From contig NVTV01000021.1 in assembly GCA_002401695.1 (NCBI GenBank), positions 1-64,000 of the forward strand: a stretch of 64,000 nucleotides of DNA, in the 5' to 3' direction. Of this stretch, positions 45,822 through 55,873 are shown in pieces (within the stretch, counting starts at the first letter, position 1; each line of letters begins with the position of its first letter). The position numbers and the translations under genes are program-made. The notes beneath the pieces were generated by a model. It did no database searches. It was not told the origin of the DNA and saw nothing but the letters and a program-made list of their open reading frames with translations. The stretch is from Alphaproteobacteria bacterium (GTDB taxonomy: Bacteria; Pseudomonadota; Alphaproteobacteria; Micavibrionales; Micavibrionaceae).

Positions 45822-47188
45822 CGCATAGTGAAAAGATCAATGGCGATTGCACTCATAGCGGTCACGCCCGTTTCAATGGCAGAAACATCAGGCGCAAACT
45901 TGGAGGAATGTAGAGAGGGGAGTGCACCCTCGACGCCATTTGCGGCGCTATACGCTTCGGGGGGTACGACACCAAGCCAAAGCAGGAGTGACGGTATGCC
46001 TTCACCAAGCTGGCTATATCTTGCATAGTCTTCGCCGCTCATAACCGGCTGTACGATTTCTAACGCTTCACTGCCCAATGTAGTGCTCAGTACAGAGACT
46101 GCCCGGGATGTAAGCTTTGCCTCATTCAGAACCGCTGGAGTGTGTATCGGGGCAATCCGTATTTCCGGTTTTGGTGCACCAAATGTGGCCGCTTGTCCTT
46201 CGGCAATCCGTGTGATTCCATCAAGAAGAAGTTTGCGGGTTTCGTCATCATATGTGCGCACTGTCAGTAACATCGTGGCTTCGTTGGAAATAATATTCCG
46301 CTTTGTACCCGAGACAATAGAGCCAACCGTGACTACAGCAGGCTGGCGCGGGTCTATCGTTCGCGAAACAAGGGTTTGCAGGGCCGTCACAATATGTGCC
46401 GCAATCACGATAGGGTCTTTGGTCTTGTGCGGATAGGCGCCATGCCCGCCAACGCCTTTCACCGTGATATCCACCGAGCTGATACTGGCCATGGCAGGCC
46501 CGACAGCATAGCCTATTTTCCCGGCAGGCAAGGAGTCTGAAACATGAAAAGCCAAATTGTAATCGGGTAAAAAGCGTGTATCGAATGCACCGTCACTGAT
46601 CATGGAAAGCGCCCCCAAACCCCATTCTTCAGCAGGCTGTGCTAACATAATCAATGTGCCTGACCATTCGGATTTGTGTGCAATGAGATGTCGTGCTGTA
46701 CCTATCCAGTTTGCCATGTGTATATCGTGACCGCATGCGTGCATGACCGGAACCTTTACGCCTGCCAGCGTCATCGAAGTGTATGTTGAAGCATAGGCCA
46801 GGCCAGTTTCCTCTTTGACCGGCAACGCGTCCATATCCGTACGGATGAGAACTTTGGGGCCATCCCCATTGCGAAATATGGCGACAACCCCATACCCGTT
46901 CAAGCCCTTGCCGGGTTTTCCAATGACCGCTTCAATTTCGTTATGCACCCAGATGTTGCCAAGGCCTTCAGAGACATCAAATCCGAGAGACTTCATTTCA
47001 GTCACGAGAAAACCTGCGGTTTTCTGTTCCCGAAAGGATAGTTCCGGATTTTGATGCAACCATTTATAAATGGTCTGGAGTTTAGCGCCAGATGCAGGGG
47101 TTACAGTCTGCGCTGTCGTCTCTTGTGAAAAGCACCCGACCATGAGCAAGCCGGCAAGGCAAGAGATACAATACAGTTTTATACCCAT
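45818..47188 (-). CDS. Exported M20 family amidohydrolase
   Basis: 456 residues. Lipoprotein-type signal (LAGLLMVGC). M20D domain as in IAA-amino-acid and N-acyl amino acid hydrolases: WLHQNPELSFREQKTA, MHACGHDIHM with the metal-site Cys and His, LAQPAEEWGLGA with the catalytic Glu pair, VGGHGAYPH from the dimerisation domain, and MSGEDYARY. It should release an acyl group from an amide in the periplasm. It is 13 bases downstream of an amidohydrolase gene and probably co-transcribed with it. Confidence 0.9.
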   Translation of the reverse strand: MGIKLYCISCLAGLLMVGCFSQETTAQTVTPASGAKLQTIYKWLHQNPELSFREQKTAGFLVTEMKSLGFDVSEGLGNIWVHNEIEAVIGKPGKGLNGYGVVAIFRNGDGPKVLIRTDMDALPVKEETGLAYASTYTSMTLAGVKVPVMHACGHDIHMANWIGTARHLIAHKSEWSGTLIMLAQPAEEWGLGALSMISDGAFDTRFLPDYNLAFHVSDSLPAGKIGYAVGPAMASISSVDITVKGVGGHGAYPHKTKDPIVIAAHIVTALQTLVSRTIDPRQPAVVTVGSIVSGTKRNIISNEATMLLTVRTYDDETRKLLLDGITRIAEGQAATFGAPKPEIRIAPIHTPAVLNEAKLTSRAVSVLSTTLGSEALEIVQPVMSGEDYARYSQLGEGIPSLLLWLGVVPPEAYSAANGVEGALPSLHSSKFAPDVSAIETGVTAMSAIAIDLFTMR

Positions 47189-47201
47189 AGACCAGTCCCA
47201 C

Positions 47202-48950
47202 TTACAAACCAGATAGGGAACCGTACACGGTTTGCCCCTTGAACAATGTTAAGATAACTTTGCTGTCGGAGATGTCATTAACCGGAATAATAAACAGGTT
47301 TTGGTCGATGACGATCAAATCTGCACTCTTCCCGATTTCAAGCGACCCTGTCTCGTCTTCACGGTGGGTGATAAAGGCTACATCCAAAGTGTAGGCTTTA
47401 ATGGCTTGTGCGAGGGTGACCCCTTCATGTGCCAACAGAGCTTTTGCCTCCGGCCTATCTGTCGGTTTGCGGGTGAGGGCGACTTCAATACCGAGAAGGG
47501 GGTCGGCAGACGCGACGGACCAATCTGCACCGTACACCAAACGACCTCCGGCTTGCAAAATACTGTTTGCCGGATAGATATATTGCATGCGCTCCGGGCC
47601 AAGGCGCTCTGCGGTCAACCGCATATAGGGGTCATCACTGGCCCAGAGCGGCTGAAAATTTGCGGCCACATTCAGCGTGCTAAAGCGGGGCTGGTCTGCG
47701 GGGGCAACGAGGTTGAGATGGGCAATGAAATGGCGATTGTCATTGCTCCCATTCACAGACCTCGCCCGTTCAAAAGCGTTTAGTGTTTCGTGGACGGCGC
47801 GGTCGCCAATCGAGTGCACATAAACCTGAAAACCATCATGGTCTAGTTTGGTGACAATATCGTTCAACTCCTGAACCGGAATGCTAAGTTCACCCAGATC
47901 ATCCTTTGTATCAACATAAGGTTCCAGCACTGCCGCTGTGCGTTGTACGATCACACCGTCCGTATATAATTTGATACCGTTTGCGGAAAACCCTGCCGCT
48001 CCGGCCCGTTTGGCAACAGCATAGAGTGTCGGGATTTGGTCAAGCGATTTGTCATTATCCCATTTCAGGGCAATCGAGACATGTGTCGTTAATTTTCCTT
48101 GGGCTTTCACTTCTGTGTAGGCATCCAAAGTAGCGCTTTCTCCGTCCGGTTTAATGTCATCTATGCCTGCATCATACCAATTGGTGATGCCGAGACTGTT
48201 GAATAGTTTCACCGTATAAAGGATTGCATTTTGCATCTCGACATCCGTGGGCGCGGGAATGAAGGGCTGTATAATGTCTTTGGCGGTTTCTTGGAGCCCA
48301 CCAACGGCTTCCCCGGTGACGGGGTCACGATCTATCCGGCCTTTGGCAGGGTCGGGCGTGTCCTTTGTGATGTTGGCCAGTGCGAGGGCTTTGGAATTGA
48401 CCCAATAGCTATGCCCGCCTGTGGACTGTATGACAACCGGTCTGTCGGGTGCCAGAGCATCTAAAATGTTCTTGTGCGGCACCCCGTCTGGCGGGAAATA
48501 ACCGGGCCCCCAACCGCGTCCAAATAGCAGATCGTCACCCGGAGTCTCGGCCAGACATTTCTTGATGATTGCGATATATGCGTCCACACTTCTCCCGTTA
48601 TGCAGTGAGCATTGGGCAAAACTCAATCCGCCAAATATCGGATGTACATGCGCATCTCCGAAAGAGGGCATGGCAAGTTTTCCGTGTAAATTGACGGTTT
48701 TGGTCTGCGGGCCTACCCACTTGGCCGTCTCTGCGTCAGAGCCAAGCGCAACAATACGACCGTCTTTTATCCCTACAGATTGCACCCAGGGCGTATCTGT
48801 ATTGACTGTATAAATATTTCCATTTGTAAACACCAGATCTGCAGTGTCATTAAATAACGAGTCCGCGTCTTTGCTACAAGACGCCATGCTTACAGCTACA
48901 GCTATGAATGTTGAAACTAACAACGTGGTTTTTGAAGAAAAAGAGATCAT
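47202..48950 (-). CDS. Amidohydrolase family 3 lipoprotein (YtcJ-like)
   Basis: 582 residues with lipobox VSMASC. Amidohydrolase_3 motifs: FGDAHVHPIFGG (HxH), VYVHSIGDRAVHETL, FIAHLNLVAP and VYGADWSVASADP. Paralogous in layout to the protein at 31800. Upstream of the M20 amidase and downstream of a TonB receptor, all leftward, so a periplasmic chain from uptake to amide hydrolysis is plausible. Confidence 0.85.
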   Translation of the reverse strand: MISFSSKTTLLVSTFIAVAVSMASCSKDADSLFNDTADLVFTNGNIYTVNTDTPWVQSVGIKDGRIVALGSDAETAKWVGPQTKTVNLHGKLAMPSFGDAHVHPIFGGLSFAQCSLHNGRSVDAYIAIIKKCLAETPGDDLLFGRGWGPGYFPPDGVPHKNILDALAPDRPVVIQSTGGHSYWVNSKALALANITKDTPDPAKGRIDRDPVTGEAVGGLQETAKDIIQPFIPAPTDVEMQNAILYTVKLFNSLGITNWYDAGIDDIKPDGESATLDAYTEVKAQGKLTTHVSIALKWDNDKSLDQIPTLYAVAKRAGAAGFSANGIKLYTDGVIVQRTAAVLEPYVDTKDDLGELSIPVQELNDIVTKLDHDGFQVYVHSIGDRAVHETLNAFERARSVNGSNDNRHFIAHLNLVAPADQPRFSTLNVAANFQPLWASDDPYMRLTAERLGPERMQYIYPANSILQAGGRLVYGADWSVASADPLLGIEVALTRKPTDRPEAKALLAHEGVTLAQAIKAYTLDVAFITHREDETGSLEIGKSADLIVIDQNLFIIPVNDISDSKVILTLFKGQTVYGSLSGL

Positions 48951-49014
48951 ATTTACAACTTGGTGGTTTAGGGCGGCAGCAACATGTCTGTAACATGTTG
49001 CTGCCGGACGGGTA

Positions 49015-51135
49015 TTAGAATTTGCGCGTTACACCCGCCACAAATGTTCGATTATTAGCTGGGATGCAATATCCATTAGGAGAAGCCCCAACAATATCAC
49101 ATATCGCATAATACTCTTTGTTGAATAAGTTACTTGCATTTATTGAGAACTTCAAATTTCCTTTCGTCAAAGAAAATGTTCCGTCAACAAGTGTCACATC
49201 CGGTGTAAAGAAGGTTTGAGCTGTATTTATCTGGCTACCGATATAGCGAACACCTCCACCTGCACGAATAGACCAACCCTTATCAAGTTCAAATGATTTA
49301 ACCGCCCAGAGCGATGCTTGTTGTTCTGGCATTCCGGCAATCCGGTCACCTTTAGCAAGGGTTGTGCTGGCCACCGTTACCTGAGCATCCGTATAACTAT
49401 ATGCTGCTGTTAGGGTCAAATCTCCAGGGATGCGAATAGTAGCCTCAACCTCCACCCCCTTCGAACCAACCGAGCCGCCTTGCAAGAAATTTTGAATATT
49501 CGTAGGGTCTTGAGAAATATAGTTTGTTTCTTCAATGTCAAAATATGCGAATGAGAGCAAAGCGCCGCCAAAAGGCACCCACTTCACGCCAGCCTCATAT
49601 TGACGGGCTTCCTGAGGCACGTAAGGGTTTCCAAAGAAATCGCCGCCTGCAACAGGTGTAAACGATTCGGCGTAACTAAGGTATGGCGAAATCCCGTCTA
49701 TGATTTCATAAATTACACCACCGCGTAAAGAAACTGCTGTGAGATCATATTGCTCAGCACCATCTCTGTCAGAAGTGGCCTTATCATGACGAATACCTAA
49801 AACGACATTCAAACGATCGCCGATCGTAATTTGATCCTGCGCGTAAAGACCGAGTTGCTTACTTGAAAACAGCACAGGTGCAAAATTATATAGAGCATTA
49901 ACAGGGGTGCCATAGTTTGGGTTAAAAATATCAAGATCATTCACGGCGCCAAACCCTTGTTTTGTATCCTGCTCGAACCATGTGTAGTCAAGACCGACCA
50001 AAATGGAATGTTCAATAGACCCTGTAGAAAAGTCATAACCGACATTTGTATCGGATGTGAGCACGTCTGATTGTTCGTCATTCACGAAGTAGGCACGAAC
50101 CCATTGAGTTTCCGCAACGTCAGAAAAAACAGCAAATGGGAAAATTTCCTTATAATCTGTATCCATTTTAGCATAACGCGTAGCAGATTTTACGCGTAAA
50201 TTGGAACTAAAATCATGATCAACCAATAATGTACCAGACGTATACTGCGTATCCATTCCATTGAAACCTGGCTCGCCCTGATAAAAATCATGTGATATTT
50301 TGGCTGCCTCAGTAGGGGCCAGCAAAGAGTTTTGCAATGGCAAGTACCCAAGTGAGGCCTGCTGGTTATCTTGATACAAACCGATGACCGTTACCTTGGT
50401 ATCAGGTCCAGCAAACCAAGTTAGGGATGGATTTACAAGTAAGCGATCATCAGGCGTTCCCCATTGTGATTCAGCCGTTCTCCCGAGAGCAACCAATCGG
50501 CCAGCAAAATTTTCTGATATACTACCAGTGATATCACCACGCACCTGAAAGCGGTTATCATTTCCGAAATCAACCCCGATTTCTCCGCCAAATTCTTGAT
50601 TGGGCGTTTTGCTCGCACCATTAAGCACGCCTCCCGGGCCTCCAGCTCCGTAAAGTACCGACGAAGGTCCACGAAGAATTTCCGCTCGCTCTAGCGTGTA
50701 AGTGTCCAACCGTGCACCATAGATAAAGGATGGTTGCCTCTGCATGCCGTCTAGATATTGAGTCGCACTAAATCCACGAGCATTAATAAAATCCCCACGT
50801 GCGTCGACACTTAAAGCAGGCGAAACACCTGCGCTGTAACGGTAAACATCTTGCAAATCTTGTGCAGTTCTTTCAAAAATTTCGTTCATAGTAATAACGC
50901 TGATAGATTGCGGAATTTTAGAAAGTGGGGTCAGGGTCTTCGTCGCCGCAATAGCGCTGGTCCCTTCCACATATATGATATCTTCTTCGCTGGTCTCGGT
51001 TGTTTGTGCCTGAGCGATACCAGCGGTTAGCATCAGTACAAGTGCAACTGTAGTGCTGGTTAGCAGTTTAGTGCGTGTCTTGCTTTGTTTATTTAATATT
51101 TTCGTCGGGTTCGACGTATTCGCGTAGCAGGTCAT
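49015..51135 (-). CDS. TonB-dependent siderophore-type receptor
   Basis: 706 residues from ATG 51135 with AAGGGGTG upstream (a GTG at 51139-51141 is in frame). Long N region, signal peptide ending at AGIAQAQ, TonB-box-like EEDIIYVEG, plug with SKIPQSISVITMNEIFERTA and ERAEILRGPSSVLYGAGGPGG, and a barrel ending RTFVAGVTRKF. By type a ferric siderophore receptor, but the neighbours are amide hydrolases and a MalT-like regulator, so another ligand is possible. Confidence 0.9.
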   Translation of the reverse strand: MTCYANTSNPTKILNKQSKTRTKLLTSTTVALVLMLTAGIAQAQTTETSEEDIIYVEGTSAIAATKTLTPLSKIPQSISVITMNEIFERTAQDLQDVYRYSAGVSPALSVDARGDFINARGFSATQYLDGMQRQPSFIYGARLDTYTLERAEILRGPSSVLYGAGGPGGVLNGASKTPNQEFGGEIGVDFGNDNRFQVRGDITGSISENFAGRLVALGRTAESQWGTPDDRLLVNPSLTWFAGPDTKVTVIGLYQDNQQASLGYLPLQNSLLAPTEAAKISHDFYQGEPGFNGMDTQYTSGTLLVDHDFSSNLRVKSATRYAKMDTDYKEIFPFAVFSDVAETQWVRAYFVNDEQSDVLTSDTNVGYDFSTGSIEHSILVGLDYTWFEQDTKQGFGAVNDLDIFNPNYGTPVNALYNFAPVLFSSKQLGLYAQDQITIGDRLNVVLGIRHDKATSDRDGAEQYDLTAVSLRGGVIYEIIDGISPYLSYAESFTPVAGGDFFGNPYVPQEARQYEAGVKWVPFGGALLSFAYFDIEETNYISQDPTNIQNFLQGGSVGSKGVEVEATIRIPGDLTLTAAYSYTDAQVTVASTTLAKGDRIAGMPEQQASLWAVKSFELDKGWSIRAGGGVRYIGSQINTAQTFFTPDVTLVDGTFSLTKGNLKFSINASNLFNKEYYAICDIVGASPNGYCIPANNRTFVAGVTRKF

Positions 51136-51220
51136 TTTCACCCCTTTTCCATTGTAATGTGACAGAATTACTATGCTTGTAGTTAAGCATTGAATGTTAA
51201 CTGGAATCCAAAGGTAAAAT

Positions 51221-51246
51221 GGGCAAGCATTGGGTTTTTCGGGTAA
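51221..51246 (-). promoter_or_regulatory. TTACCC-type box pair before the TonB receptor
   Basis: In gene orientation TTACCC (51246-51241), 14 bases, TTGCCC (51226-51221). The boxes start 86 and 106 bases before the ATG at 51135, in the gap between the MalT-like gene and the receptor gene. Confidence 0.55.
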
Positions 51247-51312
51247 AAGGGTGTTGAAAACGGGTGGTCAGGCATTGGTACGGGCGTATGATCACGCAAT
51301 TTCCCAAATTGT

Positions 51313-54009
51313 TTAGGTAAGCATGCGCTCTTTTGCGACCCGGGCTGCATCACGACGTTTATGAACGCCCAGCTTTCGAAATATGGATTTGAGGCGATAT
51401 TTGATTGTATTTGGCGAAATATCGGTGAGGCGTGCGATCTCTTTATTCGAGTGTCCAAGGGCCAAATACTGTAAAATTTGCATTTCCGAGGTTGTCAGAA
51501 AATCATTTGTGTCATCTTGTCGTTTTCTCTGGGCTAGCGACTTTCCGATGGTGTGCAGGAATTGTTCCCGAAACCGGTCGATTTGGTCACCGGGGCGGGC
51601 ATGCAGTTGTGAATCTATATGTATGAAGCGCGACATATCAATGAATGGCCGGACAATCCCTTGAAACATTGCCATGCTGACGGCTTCATCAAAAGACATG
51701 CGGGCTTCGTCTTCTTGCCCTGATAATTGATAACCATAGCTGGAGAGAATGCCGATTTCGATAAGCAATCGCCCGGCGCCATGCTCGCTCGCCCATTGAC
51801 GCAGGACGTTGAGGATACTTAGGGCTTCTTGTGCACATTGCTCTATAAGCAGAATTTTTGCGCGGCACAAAGAGGCAGAAACCGCGACTTGCCGATAGTC
51901 GGGTGATGTTTGGGACATATCATTGGCAAGCTCTAGCAATTTGATCTTATTTGCATGTTGTTGCGTTGCAACCGGGTCTTGATCATAGTGGATCAGGAGC
52001 TCGAGTTGGCAGAGGGACGCCATCAATTCGAGCTGGGGAAGTCGTTGCCGCCTTGCCAGGCGTGTTGCGCGGGCAAGGATGCCCTGCGCTTCGGTAAGTG
52101 AGCCTTTGGCAGCAGAAATGCGTGCGGCGGTGAAGTAAGCGGCAGAGTAGACTTCAAACCAGCCATCCGATTCTTCCATATGTGGCAAGGCCCAGTCCAG
52201 CCGTGCGGTCGCGTTGGAAAGCCGATCTTGTTCATAGGCTAGTTCGGCAATATAGGCGGCACAATTGGCGGCCAAATCCGAGTGAGACCCAAAATTTGCA
52301 TCAATCTCTGCCTTTGCCTTTTCAAGTATCTGCAAGGCATCATTTAAGCGGCCTTGTGCCCGCCTGACCCTCGCCTCCAGAAAATGTGTAAAAACTTCGC
52401 TGTAGAGAGAGCCGAGTGCGCGATGATGTCCGCGCGCCGCCAAAATAGGTTCTAACGCGCGTTCAAGCCATCCGCCTTCGAGGTATTGCGCCCCGAGGGA
52501 TTCGTTAAGGTGCCCCAGCATAATATGGTCGTCCGAACTGAGCGTACGGATTAACGCCTCTCGTTTGAGCAAGTTCTCCAGAGTGATGGGGGTGTTTTCA
52601 TATTCTGACAAAATGTCGTCCACAAGCCGGATTTCGTTCCAGACATCAACAGAAAAACTACGGTGTTGTGCATCGGCTGTAAACGTATCGAGATGTGTGC
52701 GTGCGTCTGCAATATCACCCTGTTTAATCATCATATAGATATTGGCGAGCATAAGACGTGGCCGCTCACGGATGATCTCTGAGGAAATGAGGCCAAGCGC
52801 CTGCGAAATGACATCTATACGCCCTTTGGGGAAGAGGCGCCAACCGCCCGCATCATCTATAATGGAGGCGATCAGCGTTTGATCTCCTGTTTGAATCGCG
52901 TGATTGACGGCTTTCCCGATTTGGCGGTTCTCGCTAAACCAGATTGCGGCCTTGTGGTGCAAGGCTTTAAATGTAGCGATTTGGGTGCGTTCCATACGTG
53001 TGCGAAGGTATTCGGCGAAAAGTTGATGATATCTATAGGTGAGACGATCCGGAGAATTGGGTGTTAAAAACATGCCTTGGCGCTCGATCCGCGTGAGAAT
53101 TTCGAGCCCGTCCTGGCGGTCACACAACATGTTGACTGTGCTTGCAGTCAGGTGGTCGAGCAAAGCCGTACGGCTAACGATCTCTTCATCCTCTTTATTC
53201 AGTGACAAGAGGGCTTGTTCAAACAGATGGTGCGCCAGATTGGTGGTGGGTTGGTTGAAACTCTCTACCAATTGCTTTCTGTTACTGCCTTGTTTTAGGG
53301 ATAGGGAGGCGAGTTGTAACGCAACCGGCCAACCCTCTGTGTGACGGAAAATGTTGCTGAGGTCATCTTCACTCAGTGGCGCGAATGCATTGCCGGAAAA
53401 TAGCATTTCTGCCTCGGTAATCGAGAACTTTAAATCGTCTAACCCAAATTCAAGGAGTTGGCCTTCCAAGGTGAGTGCCGTTTGATTCAGCCTTGGGTGG
53501 TCTCTCGATGAAAAGACAAAATGGCAGTTTGCAGGAGCCAATCGGATGAGTTTATGCAGGAAGTCTTCGGATTCTGGAGACATAACGCTGTGGAGGTCAT
53601 CTAGAATGAGTACAACAGGGTGCTGGATTTGATCCAGAGAGTTCAGGATTGCCGATAAAATTGAACGTGGCGGTATGTCGGTCGGCGTGGGTGGGTTCTC
53701 GGTACGGCCTGATGTTTCAGATTCCGCGTCTCGCAACGCAGACCAAATATACCGTGCGAGTGTCGCAAGATCCGCATCTTCGGCTTCAAGGGATAACCAT
53801 GCGGTTGCGATTGATTGCGCTTTAAGCTGCTCCCGCCATTGCGAGAGAAGGTTGGTTTTCCCGTAGCCCGCGGGCGCAACGATCAGGGTTAAACGATGTT
53901 TTAGGGCCATGTTGAGCCGTGCAAGCAAAACGTCACGACCAATTTGCCCACTTATCCAGCTTGGCGGGGCAAGCTTTGATCTTATCAGTGGGACTTGGTT
54001 TTTGCTCAT
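51313..54009 (-). CDS. MalT-like LuxR family regulator (LAL type)
   Basis: 898 residues, the size and order of MalT: N-terminal ATPase with Walker A APAGYGKTNLL near residue 47 and Walker B VVLILDDLHSV near 135, a winged-helix region with TEGWPVALQLASLSLKQGS, a long TPR-like helical middle, and a C-terminal LuxR helix-turn-helix (LGHSNKEIARLTDISPNTIK, then LGVHKRRDAARVA). MalT-type proteins are ligand- and ATP-dependent activators that bind short asymmetric sites as direct repeats. The TTACCC repeats in this window fit that mode. Divergent from the HyuA operon and upstream of a TonB receptor. Confidence 0.92.
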   Translation of the reverse strand: MSKNQVPLIRSKLAPPSWISGQIGRDVLLARLNMALKHRLTLIVAPAGYGKTNLLSQWREQLKAQSIATAWLSLEAEDADLATLARYIWSALRDAESETSGRTENPPTPTDIPPRSILSAILNSLDQIQHPVVLILDDLHSVMSPESEDFLHKLIRLAPANCHFVFSSRDHPRLNQTALTLEGQLLEFGLDDLKFSITEAEMLFSGNAFAPLSEDDLSNIFRHTEGWPVALQLASLSLKQGSNRKQLVESFNQPTTNLAHHLFEQALLSLNKEDEEIVSRTALLDHLTASTVNMLCDRQDGLEILTRIERQGMFLTPNSPDRLTYRYHQLFAEYLRTRMERTQIATFKALHHKAAIWFSENRQIGKAVNHAIQTGDQTLIASIIDDAGGWRLFPKGRIDVISQALGLISSEIIRERPRLMLANIYMMIKQGDIADARTHLDTFTADAQHRSFSVDVWNEIRLVDDILSEYENTPITLENLLKREALIRTLSSDDHIMLGHLNESLGAQYLEGGWLERALEPILAARGHHRALGSLYSEVFTHFLEARVRRAQGRLNDALQILEKAKAEIDANFGSHSDLAANCAAYIAELAYEQDRLSNATARLDWALPHMEESDGWFEVYSAAYFTAARISAAKGSLTEAQGILARATRLARRQRLPQLELMASLCQLELLIHYDQDPVATQQHANKIKLLELANDMSQTSPDYRQVAVSASLCRAKILLIEQCAQEALSILNVLRQWASEHGAGRLLIEIGILSSYGYQLSGQEDEARMSFDEAVSMAMFQGIVRPFIDMSRFIHIDSQLHARPGDQIDRFREQFLHTIGKSLAQRKRQDDTNDFLTTSEMQILQYLALGHSNKEIARLTDISPNTIKYRLKSIFRKLGVHKRRDAARVAKERMLT

Positions 54010-54020
54010 AATCTTCTTTT

Positions 54021-54053
54021 GGGTATGAACCCCATTTATCTGTATTCGGGTAA
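54021..54053 (-). promoter_or_regulatory. Irregular TTACCC boxes before the MalT-like gene
   Basis: In gene orientation TTACCC (54053-54048) and ATACCC (54025-54020), 27-28 bases apart and only 11-39 bases from the start codon. Closer and more widely spaced than the other pairs, so if bound they may repress rather than activate. Confidence 0.35.
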
Positions 54054-54136
54054 ATGAGGTATGGCTCTTATTATATGTAATTTTGAAACCATCCGGACAG
54101 CGGAGTCAATACGCTTACCCAATGCTTAAGTGTGCA

Positions 54137-54162
54137 TTACCCATTTGTGAGAGGATACACCC
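54137..54162 (+). promoter_or_regulatory. TTACCC-type box pair before the HyuA-like operon
   Basis: TTACCC (54137-54142), 14 bases, ACACCC (54157-54162), the same hexamers and spacing as before the esterase gene at 27030. A further TTACCC lies at 54115-54120. They sit 77-124 bases before the HyuA-like start. Confidence 0.6.
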
Positions 54163-54238
54163 GTTTTTGACGTCGATGCAGAAAAATAACTATTATAGGG
54201 TGTGTGCGAAGGCCAAGGTTTTGAAGGGGAGGTAGTAG

Positions 54239-55873
54239 ATGCGTTTGGGAATCGATGTTGGTGGAACAAATACAGATGCCGTGTTGATGAACGGGGCTGA
54301 TGTTATTGCCTGGAGTAAATCCCTGACGACGTCCGATGTGTGTTCCGGAATTGTGGCTGCTATCGACTCCGTTTTGCAAAAAACAAAGCTCACAGCCTCA
54401 GTCGTTGAATGTGTAATGATTGGCACAACACAGTTTACCAATGCGCTTGTGGAGCGCAAAGGCTTAAAACAGGTTGGCGTTATTCGCCTGGGATCCCCGT
54501 CCGGGCAAGCCATTCCGGCAATGTCTGATTGGCCCGATGATCTGCGTGCGTGTATTGGTAGCGGGGTATATTCGTTTGCGGGAGGGTATGAATTTGACGG
54601 GCGGGAAATGTCGATTTTGGATGAGGACGGCATCCGCAAGGCCGCGCAGGTGCTTTCTACTCGTGGCATAACAGCTTTCGCGGTTACGGGGGTTTTTTCG
54701 CCGGTAAAAATGGATATGGAAAGTCGTGCTGTCGAAATACTTCGCGAAGAAATGCCGGATGCACACATAACGGCATCCAATAATGTGGGGCGCATAGGGT
54801 TTCTTGAACGAGAGAGCGCGGCCATTTTAAATGCCACTTTATCGGATATTGCTGCCGAAGTGATACATTCTTTCGAAGCCGCATTGAGAACACTCAATAT
54901 TACGGCACCGCTTTACATTAGCCAAAATGATGGCACGCTCATATCTGCACAAGAGGCGGTGCATTTCCCTGTCATGACCATTGGCTCCGGCCCTACGAAC
55001 TCTATGAGGGGGGCCGCTTTTCTCACAGGGATTTCTGATGCAATCGTTATTGATGTCGGCGGGACAACGTCAGATGTCGGTGTTTTGACCAATGGTTTCC
55101 CACGCGAATCGTCCGTTTCCGTTGATATCGGCGGCGTGCGTACAAATTTCAGAATGCCGGATACATTGGCGATTGGCCTTGGGGGCGGCACGCAGATATA
55201 TCTTTCAGAAGAACAATTCGGGGCATTGCAAGTGGATGGATTACAGTTTGACGTGGGGCCAAAGTCGGTTGGATATCGACTTTCTGAGGCGGCGTATATT
55301 TTTGGCGGTACAACCTTGACCGCAACAGATATCGCCGTGGCGAGTGGTCGGGTGACGATGGGCAATGCATTGTTTATCCCGCCACTCTCTCAGCCTGTTC
55401 AAGACGCTATTCTTGCCCGGTTTAAAACCATGTTAGAGACGGCTGTTGACCGGATGAAAACGATTGCAGGAGATGCTTGTGTTATCGTTGTTGGCGGCGG
55501 TGGGTTTTTGGTGCCCGATAACCTGAAAGGTGCGTCGCGCGTTTTGCGGCCCGAATATTCTCATGTCGCGAATGCTGTCGGAGCCGCAATCGCGCAAGTC
55601 GGGGCGCAGGTTGAACAAGTCTTTTCATATGACAAGATTTCGCGTGATGTTGCTCTCAACCAAATTAAACAACAGGCCCGCGACCAGGTGATTGCATTGG
55701 GCGGGGAGGCGCAGAGCGTTCAATTCACAAATGTCGAGGAAATTTTTCTCAGTTATTTACCCGGACGAGCGGCGCAATTACGGGTGAAAGCGGTTGCTGA
55801 TTTAAAAGGTACACGAAAAAACAGGACTATGGATACAGTACAACCTACGCCGAGCCAGCACCATGTTGCTTGA
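54239..55873 (+). CDS. HyuA-like hydantoinase/oxoprolinase family protein
   Basis: 544 residues. ASKHA-type fold of the hydantoinase A/oxoprolinase family: LGIDVGGTNTDAVLM (phosphate loop 1), IGTTQFTNALVER, VTGVFSPVKMDMESRA, VIDVGGTTSDVGVLTNGF (phosphate loop 2) and VIVVGGGGFLVPDNL. It is shorter than full HyuA and lacks the C-terminal acetone-carboxylase-like domain. Such proteins usually act with a partner to open cyclic amides using ATP. It overlaps the DUF917 gene by 11 bases, its natural partner. Confidence 0.88.
   Translation: MRLGIDVGGTNTDAVLMNGADVIAWSKSLTTSDVCSGIVAAIDSVLQKTKLTASVVECVMIGTTQFTNALVERKGLKQVGVIRLGSPSGQAIPAMSDWPDDLRACIGSGVYSFAGGYEFDGREMSILDEDGIRKAAQVLSTRGITAFAVTGVFSPVKMDMESRAVEILREEMPDAHITASNNVGRIGFLERESAAILNATLSDIAAEVIHSFEAALRTLNITAPLYISQNDGTLISAQEAVHFPVMTIGSGPTNSMRGAAFLTGISDAIVIDVGGTTSDVGVLTNGFPRESSVSVDIGGVRTNFRMPDTLAIGLGGGTQIYLSEEQFGALQVDGLQFDVGPKSVGYRLSEAAYIFGGTTLTATDIAVASGRVTMGNALFIPPLSQPVQDAILARFKTMLETAVDRMKTIAGDACVIVVGGGGFLVPDNLKGASRVLRPEYSHVANAVGAAIAQVGAQVEQVFSYDKISRDVALNQIKQQARDQVIALGGEAQSVQFTNVEEIFLSYLPGRAAQLRVKAVADLKGTRKNRTMDTVQPTPSQHHVA

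Noticed and set aside
51183-51458. 91-codon minus-strand ORF at the end of the MalT-like gene
   Set aside because: It is out of frame with the conserved LuxR helix-turn-helix that occupies the same bases.
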